Assembly (NCBI RefSeq): GCF_031885415.1
Contig: NZ_CP116871.1
Location: 1,426,001 to 1,490,000 of the forward strand
DNA from: Microbacterium forte
Lineage (GTDB): Bacteria; Actinomycetota; Actinomycetes; Actinomycetales; Microbacteriaceae
Direction: 5' to 3'
Length of the DNA: 64,000 nucleotides
The translations under genes and the position numbers were made by a program. How positions within the stretch are numbered: position 1 is the first letter of the stretch; the number at the start of each line of letters is the position of its first letter. Shown here one piece after another: positions 8,849 to 20,114 of the stretch. The notes below the pieces were generated by a model that saw only the letters and a list, made by a program, of their open reading frames with translations, did no database searches and was not told the DNA's origin.

Positions 8849-8906
8849 CGGCCCTGAAGGCCGCGGCCTTGCGTATCGCCCGGCTCTGAAGGCCGCAGCC
8901 TTGCGT
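8849..8906. repeat. Two 26-bp direct repeats, each with an internal palindrome
   Basis: Positions 8849-8874 and 8881-8906 match at 24 of 26 bases (period 32). Each contains the self-complementary core AAGGCCGCGGCCTT, perfect in the first copy and with one change in the second. They lie between the transpeptidase stop and its terminator. They may be small hairpins at the mRNA 3' end or a fragment of a dispersed repeat. Confidence 0.6.
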
Positions 8907-8919
8907 GTGGTGGAAGAAC

Positions 8920-8965
8920 GACGAAGGAGGGGCAGGATGCGCGTGCATCCGGCCCCTCCTTCGTC
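8920..8965. terminator. Bidirectional terminator between ldt and icd
   Basis: The arms GACGAAGGAGGGGC (8920-8933) and GCCCCTCCTTCGTC (8952-8965) pair perfectly. The enclosed GGATGC-GCGT-GCATCC extends the stem to about 20 pairs with one mismatch. It sits just after the transpeptidase gene and before the stop of the opposing isocitrate dehydrogenase gene, so it can serve both. Confidence 0.9.
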
Positions 8966-8973
8966 TGTCCGTG

Positions 8974-11220
<2,247 letters not shown>

Positions 11221-11361
11221 ATTTGTCTCGATACCAAGATACCTGAGGCGCTCCCGGCGCACGTTCGCCGCGAGGAGGCGCCGACATCGACTTCCGGCAT
11301 TCTGCGCGTGCGCACCCCTGACGAAAGTCGAGGTTTCTGCGCGGGCACCCCCGCGAGGGGC

Positions 11362-11367
11362 TAGCCT
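11362..11367 (+). promoter_or_regulatory. -10 element of the leaderless GNAT gene
   Basis: TAGCCT lies exactly 6 bases before the ATG at 11374, predicting transcription from the start codon itself. No Shine-Dalgarno sequence is present. Confidence 0.55.
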
Positions 11368-11373
11368 GTGACT

Positions 11374-11832
11374 ATGTCCGAACTGCGCATGGTCGAACTC
11401 TCAGCTGCGACGATCGTCGCCGTGAACAACCTGTCGCTGAAGCCCGGACAGGAGCAGTTCCTCGCTCCGGTGTCCTACGGCATCGCGGCGACGGTCATCA
11501 ACCCGCAGACCTCCTGGCAGCGGGTCGTCCTCGAAGACGATCAGGTCGTCGGGTTCGTCAGCGCCAACTTCGACGCCGAGGCTCCGGAGGAGCATTTCCG
11601 TTCGGTGCTGTGGCGCATCAACGTCGACGCTGAAGGCCAGGGCAAGGGCGTCGGCCGCTTCGCGGTCGAGAGCCTGCTCGAGGAGGCCCGCAACCGCGGC
11701 TTCGACCACGTCAACGTCATCTACGAGGCCGGAGAAGACGGCCCGGAGGCGTTCTTCCTGCGTGTCGGGTTCACTCCGGTCGGCGAGACCGAGTACTCAG
11801 AGGTCATCGCCCAGATCCGCGTCACTTCGTAG
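11374..11832 (+). CDS. GNAT family N-acetyltransferase
   Basis: The 152-residue protein has the GNAT core: a beta strand [10 protein letters not shown], then the acetyl-CoA motif A region [20 protein letters not shown] (Q-x-x-G-x-G type), then [20 protein letters not shown] and a C-terminal [18 protein letters not shown] strand. It transfers an acetyl group from acetyl-CoA to an unknown small molecule or protein. The end is typical of spermidine/amine acetyltransferase-like members, but the substrate is not evident. It stands alone between two terminators. The ATG at 11374 is preferred over the GTG two codons earlier because the -10 spacing fits. Confidence 0.88.
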   Translation: MSELRMVELSAATIVAVNNLSLKPGQEQFLAPVSYGIAATVINPQTSWQRVVLEDDQVVGFVSANFDAEAPEEHFRSVLWRINVDAEGQGKGVGRFAVESLLEEARNRGFDHVNVIYEAGEDGPEAFFLRVGFTPVGETEYSEVIAQIRVTS

Positions 11833-11835
11833 ACC

Positions 11836-11880
11836 GGCGGCGGGGTCTCGAATCCCCTCCCCCATCGAGGCCCCGTCGCC
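11836..11880 (+). terminator. Terminator of the GNAT gene
   Basis: GGCGGCGGGGTCTCGA (11836-11851) pairs with TCGAGGCCCCGTCGCC (11865-11880) at 14 of 16 positions plus one G-U type pair, with a 13-base pyrimidine-rich loop, three bases after the stop codon. Confidence 0.8.
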
Positions 11881-11951
11881 CTGTCAGGTGACGTGATGGG
11901 ACCGCTCCCGCAGCCTCGAGCACGAATTTGTTGCGGATGACCACAAAAGTG

Positions 11952-11981
11952 TTGCGCGCGGCGTCGAACTCTGCCTATCAT
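11952..11981 (+). promoter_or_regulatory. Promoter of the lacI-type regulator
   Basis: TTGCGC (11952-11957) and TATCAT (11976-11981) are spaced by 18 bases, a good housekeeping-type promoter. The transcription start would fall near 11988, just upstream of the operator at 12000-12011. Confidence 0.6.
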
Positions 11982-11999
11982 CACTTTCGGAAGCGCAAG

Positions 12000-12011
12000 C
12001 GAAACGCTTCG
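12000..12011. promoter_or_regulatory. LacI operator (autoregulatory site)
   Basis: CGAAACGCTTCG has CGAA and TTCG arms around a central ACGC and is identical to the core of the operator at 13089-13104. The form is typical of LacI-family operators with a central CG. It lies just downstream of the predicted transcription start of the adjacent regulator. Confidence 0.75.
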
Positions 12012-12042
12012 ACGATGAACCGATAGCGACGATGGAGTCCTG

Positions 12043-13056
12043 ATGACGACGATTCACGAGGTGGCCCAGGCCGCCGGAGTGTCGATCAGCACGGTCTCCT
12101 ACGCGCTCAGCGGCAAGCGCCCGGTCTCGGAGAAGACGCGTCGGCGCATCGAGGACGCGGTCCAGACGCTCGGTTACGAGCCCGATGCCGGAGCACGGAT
12201 GCTGGCTGGCCGCCGCACGCAGATCTTCGGACTCACCGAGCCTCTCCGTGCCGACACCCACGCCCCCACGCACATGGCCTTCGTGCTCGCTGCAGCAGTC
12301 GCCGCCCGCCGCCGTGGCTACGACATCCTGCTGCTGACCGACGAGCAGGCATCCGAGGGGATGAACCGCGTCGCCGCGAGCAACCTCGTCGACGCCATCC
12401 TCGTGCTCGACGTGGCGCCGGACGACGAGAGAGCGGAGATCGCCCGATCCCTGCGTTCCCCGACCGTCTTCATCGGCATCCCGAACGACGCGGACGGTCT
12501 GACCTGCGTCGACCTCGACTTCGAAGGCACAGGGCATCTCGCCGTCGACCGACTGGCCGATGCCGGGCACACCTCCGTCACCCTGCTCGGACAGACCGAG
12601 GTCTCGTACCGCAAGTCGAACTTCCCCCGACGACTGCTCCTCGGCGTGCAGGACCGAGCGGCCCAGCGAGGAGTCGACCTCGACTGGGCGACGACCGGAG
12701 ACACGACGACCGACGCGTCCGCTGTGCGCGCCGCCGCCGAGCTGGCATTGAGCCGCGGCGTCCGTGCGTTCATCGTGCACGCCGTCGGCGATGTGCACGA
12801 GATCCTCCTCGAGACGATCGCAGCCCACGGGCTGACGGTCGGCGAGGACGTGTCGGTGATCTCGGCCGCCGCCTCGTTCGACACGTCCTCGCTCGCGGTT
12901 CCCGTCGACACGATCCCGCTCGTGCCGCAGAAGTCGTGCGAGCTCGCCGTCGATCTCGCCGTGCGGCGCCTGGAAGAGCCGGGCACGCCCGCCCAGATCC
13001 ATCTCATCCCCCCCGAGTACCACGTCGCCGGCTCGATCGCCCCCGCCCGGGAGTGA
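12043..13056 (+). CDS. LacI family transcriptional regulator
   Basis: The 337-residue protein starts with the classic LacI helix-turn-helix and hinge (TIHEVAQAAGVSISTVSYAL, with GKRPVSEKTRRRIEDAVQTL following), then a periplasmic-binding-protein-like sensor domain that ends at the usual family length. It should repress the downstream sugar uptake and hydrolysis operon until a sugar inducer binds. Two copies of one operator core, before itself and before the transporter operon, support joint control of both units. The ATG at 12043 has GGAG at good spacing. Confidence 0.95.
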   Translation: MTTIHEVAQAAGVSISTVSYALSGKRPVSEKTRRRIEDAVQTLGYEPDAGARMLAGRRTQIFGLTEPLRADTHAPTHMAFVLAAAVAARRRGYDILLLTDEQASEGMNRVAASNLVDAILVLDVAPDDERAEIARSLRSPTVFIGIPNDADGLTCVDLDFEGTGHLAVDRLADAGHTSVTLLGQTEVSYRKSNFPRRLLLGVQDRAAQRGVDLDWATTGDTTTDASAVRAAAELALSRGVRAFIVHAVGDVHEILLETIAAHGLTVGEDVSVISAAASFDTSSLAVPVDTIPLVPQKSCELAVDLAVRRLEEPGTPAQIHLIPPEYHVAGSIAPARE

Positions 13057-13088
13057 CCACCCGCCGAGAACGCAGCCGCATCGCTGTT

Positions 13089-13104
13089 GTCGAAACGCTT
13101 CGAC
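13089..13104. promoter_or_regulatory. LacI operator of the sugar transporter operon
   Basis: GTCGAAACGCTTCGAC has perfect 6-base arms (GTCGAA / TTCGAC) around ACGC. It shares 12 consecutive bases with the site before lacI and lies about 80 bases upstream of the solute-binding protein gene. Confidence 0.8.
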
Positions 13105-13180
13105 GACAGCCTCATCACAACTGAACACCCGACCCACTGAAGTGTCCGGCCCCAGGGCCACTGAGAAAGGAGTGCCGACG

Positions 13181-14488
13181 ATGGCACGCACCACACGCAG
13201 GACGAAGACGCTGGCGGCCCTCGCCGCGCTCACCGCGACAGGCATCGCACTGAGCGGCTGCACTGCCGGTTCGGCAGACGAGGGCGGCGACGGAGACACC
13301 CTCAAGCTCTGGCATTACGAGGGTGCGGACAGCGCCATGGGAAAGGCCTGGGCCGAGGCGATCGCGATCTTCGAAGAAGAGACCGGAGCGACCGTCGAGT
13401 TCGAGGAGAAGTCCTTCGAGCAGATCCAGAAGACGGCCAGCCAGGTGCTCGACACCGACGCGGCACCCGACCTCATGGAGTTCAACAAGGGCAACGCGAC
13501 GGCGGGATTCCTGGCCTCCACCGGACTGATCACGGACATCTCCGACGCGGTCGAGGAGTACGGATGGGATGAGAAGCTCGCTCCCTCGCTGCAGACCACC
13601 GCGAAATACTCCGAAGACGGCGTCATGGGCGGCGACACGTGGTTCGGCGTCCCGAACTACGGCGAGTTCGTCGGCGTCTACTACAACCAGGATGCCTTCG
13701 CCGCGGCGGGTCTCGAGATCCCCACCACCTACGAGGAGTTCGTCGACGTCCTCGACGCGTTCGTCGCGCAGGGCGTCACCCCGCTCGCCGAGGCCGGCGC
13801 CGAGTACCCCCTCGGACAGCTCTGGTACCAGCTCGCGCTGCTCGAAGGCGATCGCGGCTTCGTCGACTCCTACCAGCTGTACGACGGCGAGGTCGACTGG
13901 CAGGGCCCGGAGGTCACTGCCGCGTCCGAGACGCTCAAGGACTACGTCGAGAAGGGCTACATCGCCTCGGACGTCTCCTCGGTCAAGGCCGAGGACGCCG
14001 GCGTCTCGTTCATCAACGGCACCTCGCCGATCTTCGTGTCGGGATCCTGGTGGTTCGGTCGCTTCGTGTCGGAGGCGACCGGCTTCGACTGGACGATGAC
14101 CGCGTTCCCCGGCGCCGACCTGTCGCTCGGCTCGTCCGGCAACCTCTGGGTCGTCCCCGAGAACGCCGCGAACAAGGAGCTCGCCTACGAGTTCATCGAC
14201 ATCACGATGCGCCCCGAGATCCAGGCGATCATCGGCAACAACGGCGGCCTCCCGGTCGCCGCCGACACCGCCGACATCACCGACGAGAAGAGCGCGGCGC
14301 TCATCGAGACCTTCAACGGCGTGCTCGACGCAGACGGGCTCTCGTTCTACCCGGACTGGCCCGCTCCCGGCTTCTACGACGTGATCGTGCAGGAGCTCCA
14401 GGGTCTGATCACGGGCACGCAGGATGCGGAGACCACCAACACGAACCTCGGCGAGCAGTACGACGAGGGCACGTCCGAATTCCGTTGA
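13181..14488 (+). CDS. Sugar ABC transporter solute-binding lipoprotein
   Basis: The 435-residue protein has a basic N-terminus, a hydrophobic segment and a lipobox (ALSGC, Cys27), so it is exported and lipid-anchored outside the membrane. The mature part is a family 1 extracellular solute-binding protein: KLWHYEGAD near the start, the DAAPDLMEFNKGN strand, GGDTWFGVPNYGEFVGVYYN and a C-terminal NNGGLPV loop typical of oligosaccharide binders. It captures the sugar for the two permeases that follow. The start at 13181 follows AAAGGAG at 8 bases. The ATPase is not in the operon, so a shared MsiK-type ATPase encoded elsewhere is likely. Confidence 0.93.
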   Translation: MARTTRRTKTLAALAALTATGIALSGCTAGSADEGGDGDTLKLWHYEGADSAMGKAWAEAIAIFEEETGATVEFEEKSFEQIQKTASQVLDTDAAPDLMEFNKGNATAGFLASTGLITDISDAVEEYGWDEKLAPSLQTTAKYSEDGVMGGDTWFGVPNYGEFVGVYYNQDAFAAAGLEIPTTYEEFVDVLDAFVAQGVTPLAEAGAEYPLGQLWYQLALLEGDRGFVDSYQLYDGEVDWQGPEVTAASETLKDYVEKGYIASDVSSVKAEDAGVSFINGTSPIFVSGSWWFGRFVSEATGFDWTMTAFPGADLSLGSSGNLWVVPENAANKELAYEFIDITMRPEIQAIIGNNGGLPVAADTADITDEKSAALIETFNGVLDADGLSFYPDWPAPGFYDVIVQELQGLITGTQDAETTNTNLGEQYDEGTSEFR

Positions 14489-14495
14489 TCCGCCC

Positions 14496-14528
14496 GCGGG
14501 GGCGACGACCGCACGGCGTCGCCCCCGC
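14496..14528 (+). terminator. Intra-operon hairpin after the binding-protein gene
   Basis: GCGGGGGCGACG (14496-14507) and CGTCGCCCCCGC (14517-14528) form a perfect 12-bp stem with a 9-base loop, without a T-run. A stable hairpin here, eight bases after the binding-protein stop and before the first permease, is common in ABC operons, where it lowers permease expression relative to the binding protein by partial termination or 3'-end protection. Confidence 0.65.
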
Positions 14529-14546
14529 ATCCTCCTGGAGATGAAC

Positions 14547-15512
14547 ATGTCACTCGTCACCCGACGCGAGGGCCGCACGAAGCTGCCGCCCGAAGAGCCG
14601 TCGATCCCGCAGCGCAGCGGCGGGACCGGGGCCTACTGGTTGTACCTGCTCCCCGGCTTCGTGCTTCTGCTCGTCGTCGTCATCGTCCCGCTGATCTGGA
14701 ACGTCTACCTGACCTTCACCAAGTGGAAGGGAGTGCGCGCCCCCGAGTTCATCGGTCTCGAGAACTGGCAGAAGATCCTCACCGACAGCGACTTCTGGAC
14801 CTCGTTCACGAACTCCGTGTGGATGATCCTCGCCATGGTCGTGGTGCCGACGATCGTCGGCCTGATCGTCGCAGCCCTGCTCTTCGACGTGGTCGGGCGC
14901 AAGTTCGGCGGCAAGGTCGGCAGCTTCCTGCGCGCGACCTACTATCTCCCCCAGATCCTCCCCATCGCCGTCGCCGGCATCGTGATCGGCTGGATCGTCC
15001 GGCCGGGTGGCGACGGCGCGCTCAACCAGATCCTCGGTTGGTTCGGCATCCCCGCCTACGACTGGCTCGGCCAGATGCCGTCAGCCCTCATCGTGCTGAT
15101 GGTCGTCATGGTGTGGGTGCAGCTCGGCTACCCCGTCGTCGTCTTCATGGCGGCGCTCCAGCGCGTCGATCCCGAACTGTACGAAGCCGCCGAACTCGAC
15201 GGCGCGAACTGGTTCCAGCGATTCACCGCGATCACGATGAGCATCATCCGCCCGGAGATCTTCGTCGTCACGCTCACCTGCACGATCGCCGCCCTCAAAG
15301 TCTTCGGCCCCGTGTACATCATCACGCGCGGCGGCCCCGCCGGTGCCACTCTGGTGCCCGCCTACTACGCCTACCAGGAGTTCTTCACCAAGCGGAACGT
15401 CGGCTACGGCGCGACCATCGCCACCGTGCTGACCATCGTCGTGGTGATCGTGTCGATCATCTTCATCCGCGTGCAGAACTCGCTCGAGCGCAAGGAAAGG
15501 GCGGGTCTCTGA
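14547..15512 (+). CDS. Sugar ABC transporter permease (MalF type)
   Basis: About 321 residues with six predicted membrane segments, beginning GAYWLYLLPGFVLLLVVVIV. The cytoplasmic EAA loop that contacts the ATPase reads EAAELDGANWFQRFTAITMS. This is the first of two inner-membrane subunits of a CUT1-type sugar importer. I prefer the ATG at 14547 over 14541, because GGAG at 14537-14540 is then 6 bases upstream. The stop overlaps the next ATG. Confidence 0.93.
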   Translation: MSLVTRREGRTKLPPEEPSIPQRSGGTGAYWLYLLPGFVLLLVVVIVPLIWNVYLTFTKWKGVRAPEFIGLENWQKILTDSDFWTSFTNSVWMILAMVVVPTIVGLIVAALLFDVVGRKFGGKVGSFLRATYYLPQILPIAVAGIVIGWIVRPGGDGALNQILGWFGIPAYDWLGQMPSALIVLMVVMVWVQLGYPVVVFMAALQRVDPELYEAAELDGANWFQRFTAITMSIIRPEIFVVTLTCTIAALKVFGPVYIITRGGPAGATLVPAYYAYQEFFTKRNVGYGATIATVLTIVVVIVSIIFIRVQNSLERKERAGL

Positions 15513-16399
15513 TGCACGCCACCACCGCCATCGTCACCGGCAAGCCCTCCCAGAAACGCCCTCGCGGCGGGATGACCAGGAAGCGCCCCGTCGACTGGCT
15601 CATGCTCGCGCTCGTCGTGATCGGCGCACTGCTCATCATCGCGCCGTTCTACCTCGTGCTGGTCAACTCGTTCAAGTCCCCTGTCGACTACGCCACATCG
15701 GGTCCGCTCGCCTTCCCCGAGACGCTGGACTTCGGCGGGATCATCAAATTCTGGGAGCGGGTGAACTTCCCCGAGAAGGTGTGGAACTCGATCTTCATCG
15801 CCGGCATCGTCTCGGTGCTCGCCGTCGTGATCTCGATGCTCAACGCCTTCGCGATCGGCATCGGCCGCGTCCGCGGGCGCAGCTGGATCGTGCTGCTCTT
15901 CCTGCTCGCCAACCTGCTGCCGCAGGAGGCGCTGCTCTACCCGCTGTACTACATGTTCAAGTCCGTCGGCCTGTACGACAACGTGTGGTCGGTGATCATC
16001 GTCTTCACGGTCATCCAGGCGGCTTTCGGCACATACCTGCTGTCGTCCGTCTACGGCACGTTCCCCAAGGAGATCCTCGAAGCGGCATCCATCGACGGTG
16101 CGAATCGCTGGCAGATCCTCTGGCGGATCGTCTTCCCGATCAGCCGCCCGACCCTGTCGGTGCTGCTCATCTTCTTCTTCATCTGGACGTGGAACGAGTT
16201 CCTGATCCCGCTGACCTTCCTCGCATCGAATGCGAATCAGACGGTCCCCGTGGCGATCAGCGTACTGCAGGGCGACCGGCTCATGGACGTCACGACCACG
16301 AGCGCCTCCGCCCTCCTCGGCATCATCCCCACGCTCATCTTCTTCCTCATCTTCCAGCGCACCCTCACACGCGGCATCACGGCAGGAGCAGTCAAGTAA
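15512..16399 (+). CDS. Sugar ABC transporter permease (MalG type)
   Basis: The 295-residue protein has an N-terminal membrane segment (LMLALVVIGALLIIAPFYLV), five more helices and the EAA loop EAASIDGANRWQILWRIVFP. The periplasmic/C-terminal end GITAGAVK is typical of CUT1 MalG-type subunits. It starts in a TGATG overlap with the preceding permease and ends in a TAATG overlap with the GH31 gene, so the whole operon is translationally coupled. Confidence 0.93.
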   Translation: MHATTAIVTGKPSQKRPRGGMTRKRPVDWLMLALVVIGALLIIAPFYLVLVNSFKSPVDYATSGPLAFPETLDFGGIIKFWERVNFPEKVWNSIFIAGIVSVLAVVISMLNAFAIGIGRVRGRSWIVLLFLLANLLPQEALLYPLYYMFKSVGLYDNVWSVIIVFTVIQAAFGTYLLSSVYGTFPKEILEAASIDGANRWQILWRIVFPISRPTLSVLLIFFFIWTWNEFLIPLTFLASNANQTVPVAISVLQGDRLMDVTTTSASALLGIIPTLIFFLIFQRTLTRGITAGAVK

Positions 16400-18633
16400 T
16401 GAAGTTCACCGACGGGTTCTGGCAACTGCGTCCTGGGGTCACCGCGCTGTACGCGCAGGAGGCCTACGACATCGCCGAGACCGACGACACCCCCGACGGA
16501 CCCGGCATCGTCATCACAGCACCCACCATGGTGATCGCCAAGCGCGGCGACACCCTGAACCGGCCGGTGCTGACGACCACGCTCTCATCGCCCGCCGAGG
16601 GGGTGGTGCGCGTCCGCATCGCGCACCACGAAGGAGGCCGCTGGCACGGCGGCTTCGGTCTTCCCGGGGCAGGATCCGGAGCGGCATCCGTGTCCCTCAC
16701 CGAGGGGGGTGGCGCTCTCGATGCCGGTTCGCTCGTCGCACGGATCACGAAGGGCGCGCCCTGGGACCTCGCATTCGAGGTCGACGGGAGACGCGTGACC
16801 GGAAGCGCGCACAAGGCCCAGGGATACGTGCGCCTCGCCCCGGACGCGCAGGTCGACGCCGGCATCGTCGACAATGCACGACAGGGCGGTTCGAGCCCGA
16901 ACGGAGCCGTCTTCGTGCACGAGCAGCTCGACCTCGGAGTCGGCGAGCTGATCTACGGCCTCGGCGAGCGCTTCGGTCCGCTGGTGAAGAACGGCCAGTC
17001 GGTCGACATCTGGAACGCCGACGGCGGCACCTCCAGTGAGCAGGCCTACAAGAGCATCCCGTTCCATCTCTCGAATCGCGGCTACGGCGTGCTCGTGAAC
17101 GACCCGGGCCACGTGTCGTACGAGATCGGATCGGAGTCGGTCGAGCGCGTGCAGTTCTCCGTCTCCGGCGAGGTGCTCGAGTACTTCGTCATCGCTGGTC
17201 CGACGCCGAAGGATGTCCTGGGACGCTACACCGCTCTCACCGGACGACCACCCGTGGTGCCGGCCTGGTCGTACGGGCTCTGGCTGTCGACGAGCTTCAC
17301 GACCGACTACGACGAGAAGACCGTCAACTCGTTCATCGACGAGATGGCGGCGCGTGAGCTGCCGGTGTCGGTGTTCCACTTCGACTGCTTCTGGATGCGC
17401 GAGTTCAACTGGACCGACTTCGTCTGGGATTCCCGGGTGTTCCCCGACCCCGAGGGCATGCTGTCGCGACTGCACGACAAGGACCTGCGCGTCTGCGTCT
17501 GGATCAACCCGTACATCGCGCAGCGCTCCCCCCTCTTCCGTGAGGCGGCTGATCAGGGCTACCTCGTGATGCGCCCCGACGGGTCGGTCTGGCAGTGGGA
17601 TCTCTGGCAGGCGGGAATGGGGCTCGTCGACTTCACCAATCCGGATGCGACCGCCTGGTACCAGGCGAAGCTCCGCGAGCTCATCGCACAGGGCGTGGAC
17701 TGCTTCAAGACCGACTTCGGCGAACGCATCCCCACCGAGGTGGTCTGGGCCGACGGCTCCGACCCCGAGCGCATGCACAACCTGTACACCGATCTCTACA
17801 ACCGAGCCGTGCACGATGTGCTCGTCGATGCGCGAGGCGCAGACGACGCCGTGCTGTTCGCGCGCTCGGCGACTGCCGGCGGGCAGAGCATGCCGGTGCA
17901 CTGGGGCGGCGACTCGACGTCGACCTACGCGTCGATGGCCGAGACCCTGCGCGGCGGGCTCTCGCTCGCACTGAGCGGCTTCGCCTTCTGGAGCCACGAC
18001 ATCGGCGGATTCGAGGGCACTCCGGATGCCGGTGTGTTCAAACGCTGGACGGCCTTCGGTCTGCTCGGCTCGCACTCGCGCTTCCATGGATCGAGCTCCT
18101 ACCGGGTGCCGTGGGCATTCGACGAGGAGGCCGTCGACGTGACGAGGCGATTCACGCACCTCAAGATGCAGCTGATGCCCTACCTGTATCAACAGGGCAT
18201 CATCGCATCGAGGACGGGCCTGCCCGTGATGCGGCCGATGCAGCTGGAGTTCCCCGATGACCCGGCCGTCGGCTACCTCGACCGGCAGTACATGCTCGGC
18301 ACCGACCTGCTCGTGGCGCCCGTCTTCTCCGAGGACGGATCGGTCGAGTTCTATCTGCCGGAGGGCGAGTGGACCTCGCTGCTGAGCGGCGAGACCGTCT
18401 CGGGCGGGGGCTGGCGCCGAGAGACCCACTCCTTCGACTCGCTTCCGCTGTACGTGCGACCAGGCACGGCACTCCCCTGGGGTGCCCGCACCGACAGACC
18501 CGACTACGACTATCACGACGGCCTGCGACTGCGGGTGTTCCCTGGCGGATCGGGCTCGGCGTCCGTGACCGTCACGAGCCCGGACGGCCGTGAGAAGATC
18601 TACGAAACCGACCTGACTGAGGTGACCCGGTGA
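16399..18633 (+). CDS. yicI: GH31 alpha-xylosidase (YicI type)
   Basis: The 744-residue protein has the GH31 order: an N-terminal beta-sandwich, a TIM barrel, and C-terminal beta domains. The nucleophile motif [16 protein letters not shown] (Asp439) is the form found in YicI-type alpha-xylosidases, where alpha-glucosidases usually read WxDMNE. It should remove alpha-1,6-xylose from xyloglucan oligosaccharides such as isoprimeverose. No signal peptide is present, so it acts on imported sugar. It overlaps both neighbours, the permease (TAATG) and the GH1 gene (GTGA). Some related enzymes act on other alpha-linked sugars, so substrate remains inferred. Confidence 0.9.
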   Translation: MKFTDGFWQLRPGVTALYAQEAYDIAETDDTPDGPGIVITAPTMVIAKRGDTLNRPVLTTTLSSPAEGVVRVRIAHHEGGRWHGGFGLPGAGSGAASVSLTEGGGALDAGSLVARITKGAPWDLAFEVDGRRVTGSAHKAQGYVRLAPDAQVDAGIVDNARQGGSSPNGAVFVHEQLDLGVGELIYGLGERFGPLVKNGQSVDIWNADGGTSSEQAYKSIPFHLSNRGYGVLVNDPGHVSYEIGSESVERVQFSVSGEVLEYFVIAGPTPKDVLGRYTALTGRPPVVPAWSYGLWLSTSFTTDYDEKTVNSFIDEMAARELPVSVFHFDCFWMREFNWTDFVWDSRVFPDPEGMLSRLHDKDLRVCVWINPYIAQRSPLFREAADQGYLVMRPDGSVWQWDLWQAGMGLVDFTNPDATAWYQAKLRELIAQGVDCFKTDFGERIPTEVVWADGSDPERMHNLYTDLYNRAVHDVLVDARGADDAVLFARSATAGGQSMPVHWGGDSTSTYASMAETLRGGLSLALSGFAFWSHDIGGFEGTPDAGVFKRWTAFGLLGSHSRFHGSSSYRVPWAFDEEAVDVTRRFTHLKMQLMPYLYQQGIIASRTGLPVMRPMQLEFPDDPAVGYLDRQYMLGTDLLVAPVFSEDGSVEFYLPEGEWTSLLSGETVSGGGWRRETHSFDSLPLYVRPGTALPWGARTDRPDYDYHDGLRLRVFPGGSGSASVTVTSPDGREKIYETDLTEVTR

Positions 18634-20075
18634 CTCTCTCTCCTGCCGATGACTACCGCGGATCCGGACTCGTGCTGCCCGAGGGCTTCACGTTCGGATC
18701 GGCTACCGCCTCCTACCAGATCGAGGGGGCGGCCGACGAAGACGGGCGCACGCCGTCGATCTGGGACACGTTCAGCAAGACGCCGGGGAAGGTGTGGAAC
18801 GGCGACACCGGCGATGTGGCCTGCGACCACTACCACCGCGTCGATGAGGACCTCGATCTGATGTCGGATCTCGGACTGCAGGCGTACCGATTCTCGATCG
18901 CCTGGCCGCGGATCGTTCCCGCGGCGGACGGCGCAGTGAACCAGGCCGGGATCGATTTCTACTCTCGTCTTGTCGACGGACTGCTCGAGCGGGGCATCAA
19001 GCCGGTGGCGACCCTCTATCACTGGGACCTCCCCCAGTACCTCGAAGACGCAGGCGGGTGGACCTCCCGGTCGACGACCGACGCCTTCGAGCGATACGCG
19101 TCGATCATGGGCGCGGCGCTCGGCGACCGGGTGCACACCTGGACGACGCTCAACGAGCCCTGGTGCTCGGCCTATCTGGGATACGGGCAGGGTGGTCACG
19201 CGCCCGGCCGCCACGAGCCGGCCTCCGCCCTGGCGGCCGTGCACCACCTGAACCTCGCGCACGGGCGCGCGATCCAGGCGCTCCGCGCCACGTCGACCGG
19301 CGACCCCGACTACTCGGTGACACTGAACTTCCATGTGCTGCGCGGCGTGGGCGACGGCGCAGACGAGGCCATGCGCCGGATCGACGCTCTGGCGAACCGC
19401 GCGTTCACGCATCCGATGCTGCGCGGCGAGTATCCCCCGGATCTCCTCGAGGACACGGCCTCGGTCACGGACTGGTCGTTCGTGCACGACGGCGACCTCG
19501 CCACCGTCAACCAGCCGATCGATGTGCTCGGAGTGAACTACTACTCCACCGCGACGGTGCGGCTCTGGGACGGCGTCTCGGAGAAGCAGCAGAACGACGG
19601 ACACAAGGGCACGGCCGGAGGCACCGCGTGGCCGGGCAGCGATCAGCTGGTCGAGTTCGTCGAGCAGCCGGGGCCCTACACGGCGATGGGGTGGAACATC
19701 GCGCCGGAGGGACTCGAAGAGCTGCTCGTCTCCCTGTCGGAGCAGTTCCCCACCCAGCCGCTGATGGTCACCGAGAACGGCGCCGCGTTCGACGACGAGG
19801 TCGCTGCCGACGGCTCAGTGCCCGATCCCGAGCGCACGGACTACCTGCGACGTCACTTCACCGCCGCTCACCGCGCGATCGAGCGGGGTGTCGACCTGCG
19901 GGGCTACTTCGTGTGGTCGCTGCTCGACAACTTCGAGTGGGGGTACGGCTACGCCAAGAGGTTCGGCATCGTGCGCGTGGACTTCGACTCGCTCGAACGC
20001 ACCGTCAAAGATTCGGGGCGCTGGTATCGCGAGCTCATCGCCTCACGCACGATCGGGGCCTGGCCCTTCGGATGA
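18630..20075 (+). CDS. GH1 beta-glucosidase
   Basis: The 481-residue length and motifs are those of family GH1: the N-terminal [15 protein letters not shown] signature, the acid/base glutamate in [10 protein letters not shown] (Glu176) and the nucleophile in VTENGAAF (Glu382), followed by [12 protein letters not shown]. It hydrolyses beta-glucosides such as cellobiose or the glucan backbone left after de-xylosylation by the preceding GH31 enzyme. No secretion signal is present. It begins with GTG, overlapping the GH31 stop by four bases, and is the last gene before a terminator. Confidence 0.95.
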   Translation: MTLSPADDYRGSGLVLPEGFTFGSATASYQIEGAADEDGRTPSIWDTFSKTPGKVWNGDTGDVACDHYHRVDEDLDLMSDLGLQAYRFSIAWPRIVPAADGAVNQAGIDFYSRLVDGLLERGIKPVATLYHWDLPQYLEDAGGWTSRSTTDAFERYASIMGAALGDRVHTWTTLNEPWCSAYLGYGQGGHAPGRHEPASALAAVHHLNLAHGRAIQALRATSTGDPDYSVTLNFHVLRGVGDGADEAMRRIDALANRAFTHPMLRGEYPPDLLEDTASVTDWSFVHDGDLATVNQPIDVLGVNYYSTATVRLWDGVSEKQQNDGHKGTAGGTAWPGSDQLVEFVEQPGPYTAMGWNIAPEGLEELLVSLSEQFPTQPLMVTENGAAFDDEVAADGSVPDPERTDYLRRHFTAAHRAIERGVDLRGYFVWSLLDNFEWGYGYAKRFGIVRVDFDSLERTVKDSGRWYRELIASRTIGAWPFG

Positions 20076-20085
20076 GCACCACCGG

Positions 20086-20114
20086 CCGCCGCCTTTCCTC
20101 CTCGGAGGCGGCGG
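20086..20114. terminator. Terminator between the GH1 gene and the convergent coiled-coil gene
   Basis: CCGCCGCCT (20086-20094) and AGGCGGCGG (20106-20114) form a perfect 9-bp stem with an 11-base loop. The opposing gene's stop codon begins at the next base, so the hairpin can act on both strands. Confidence 0.8.

Noticed and set aside
11918..11947. TTTGTTGCGG ... CCACAAA inverted repeat upstream of lacI
   Set aside because: Only 6 of 7 arm positions match and no related copy was seen; the CGAAACGCTTCG sites are far better operators.
14723..15511. Upstream extension of the second permease frame
   Set aside because: The extension lies inside the first permease gene in another frame, is Arg-rich and lacks any domain; the TGATG overlap at 15510-15514 marks the true start.
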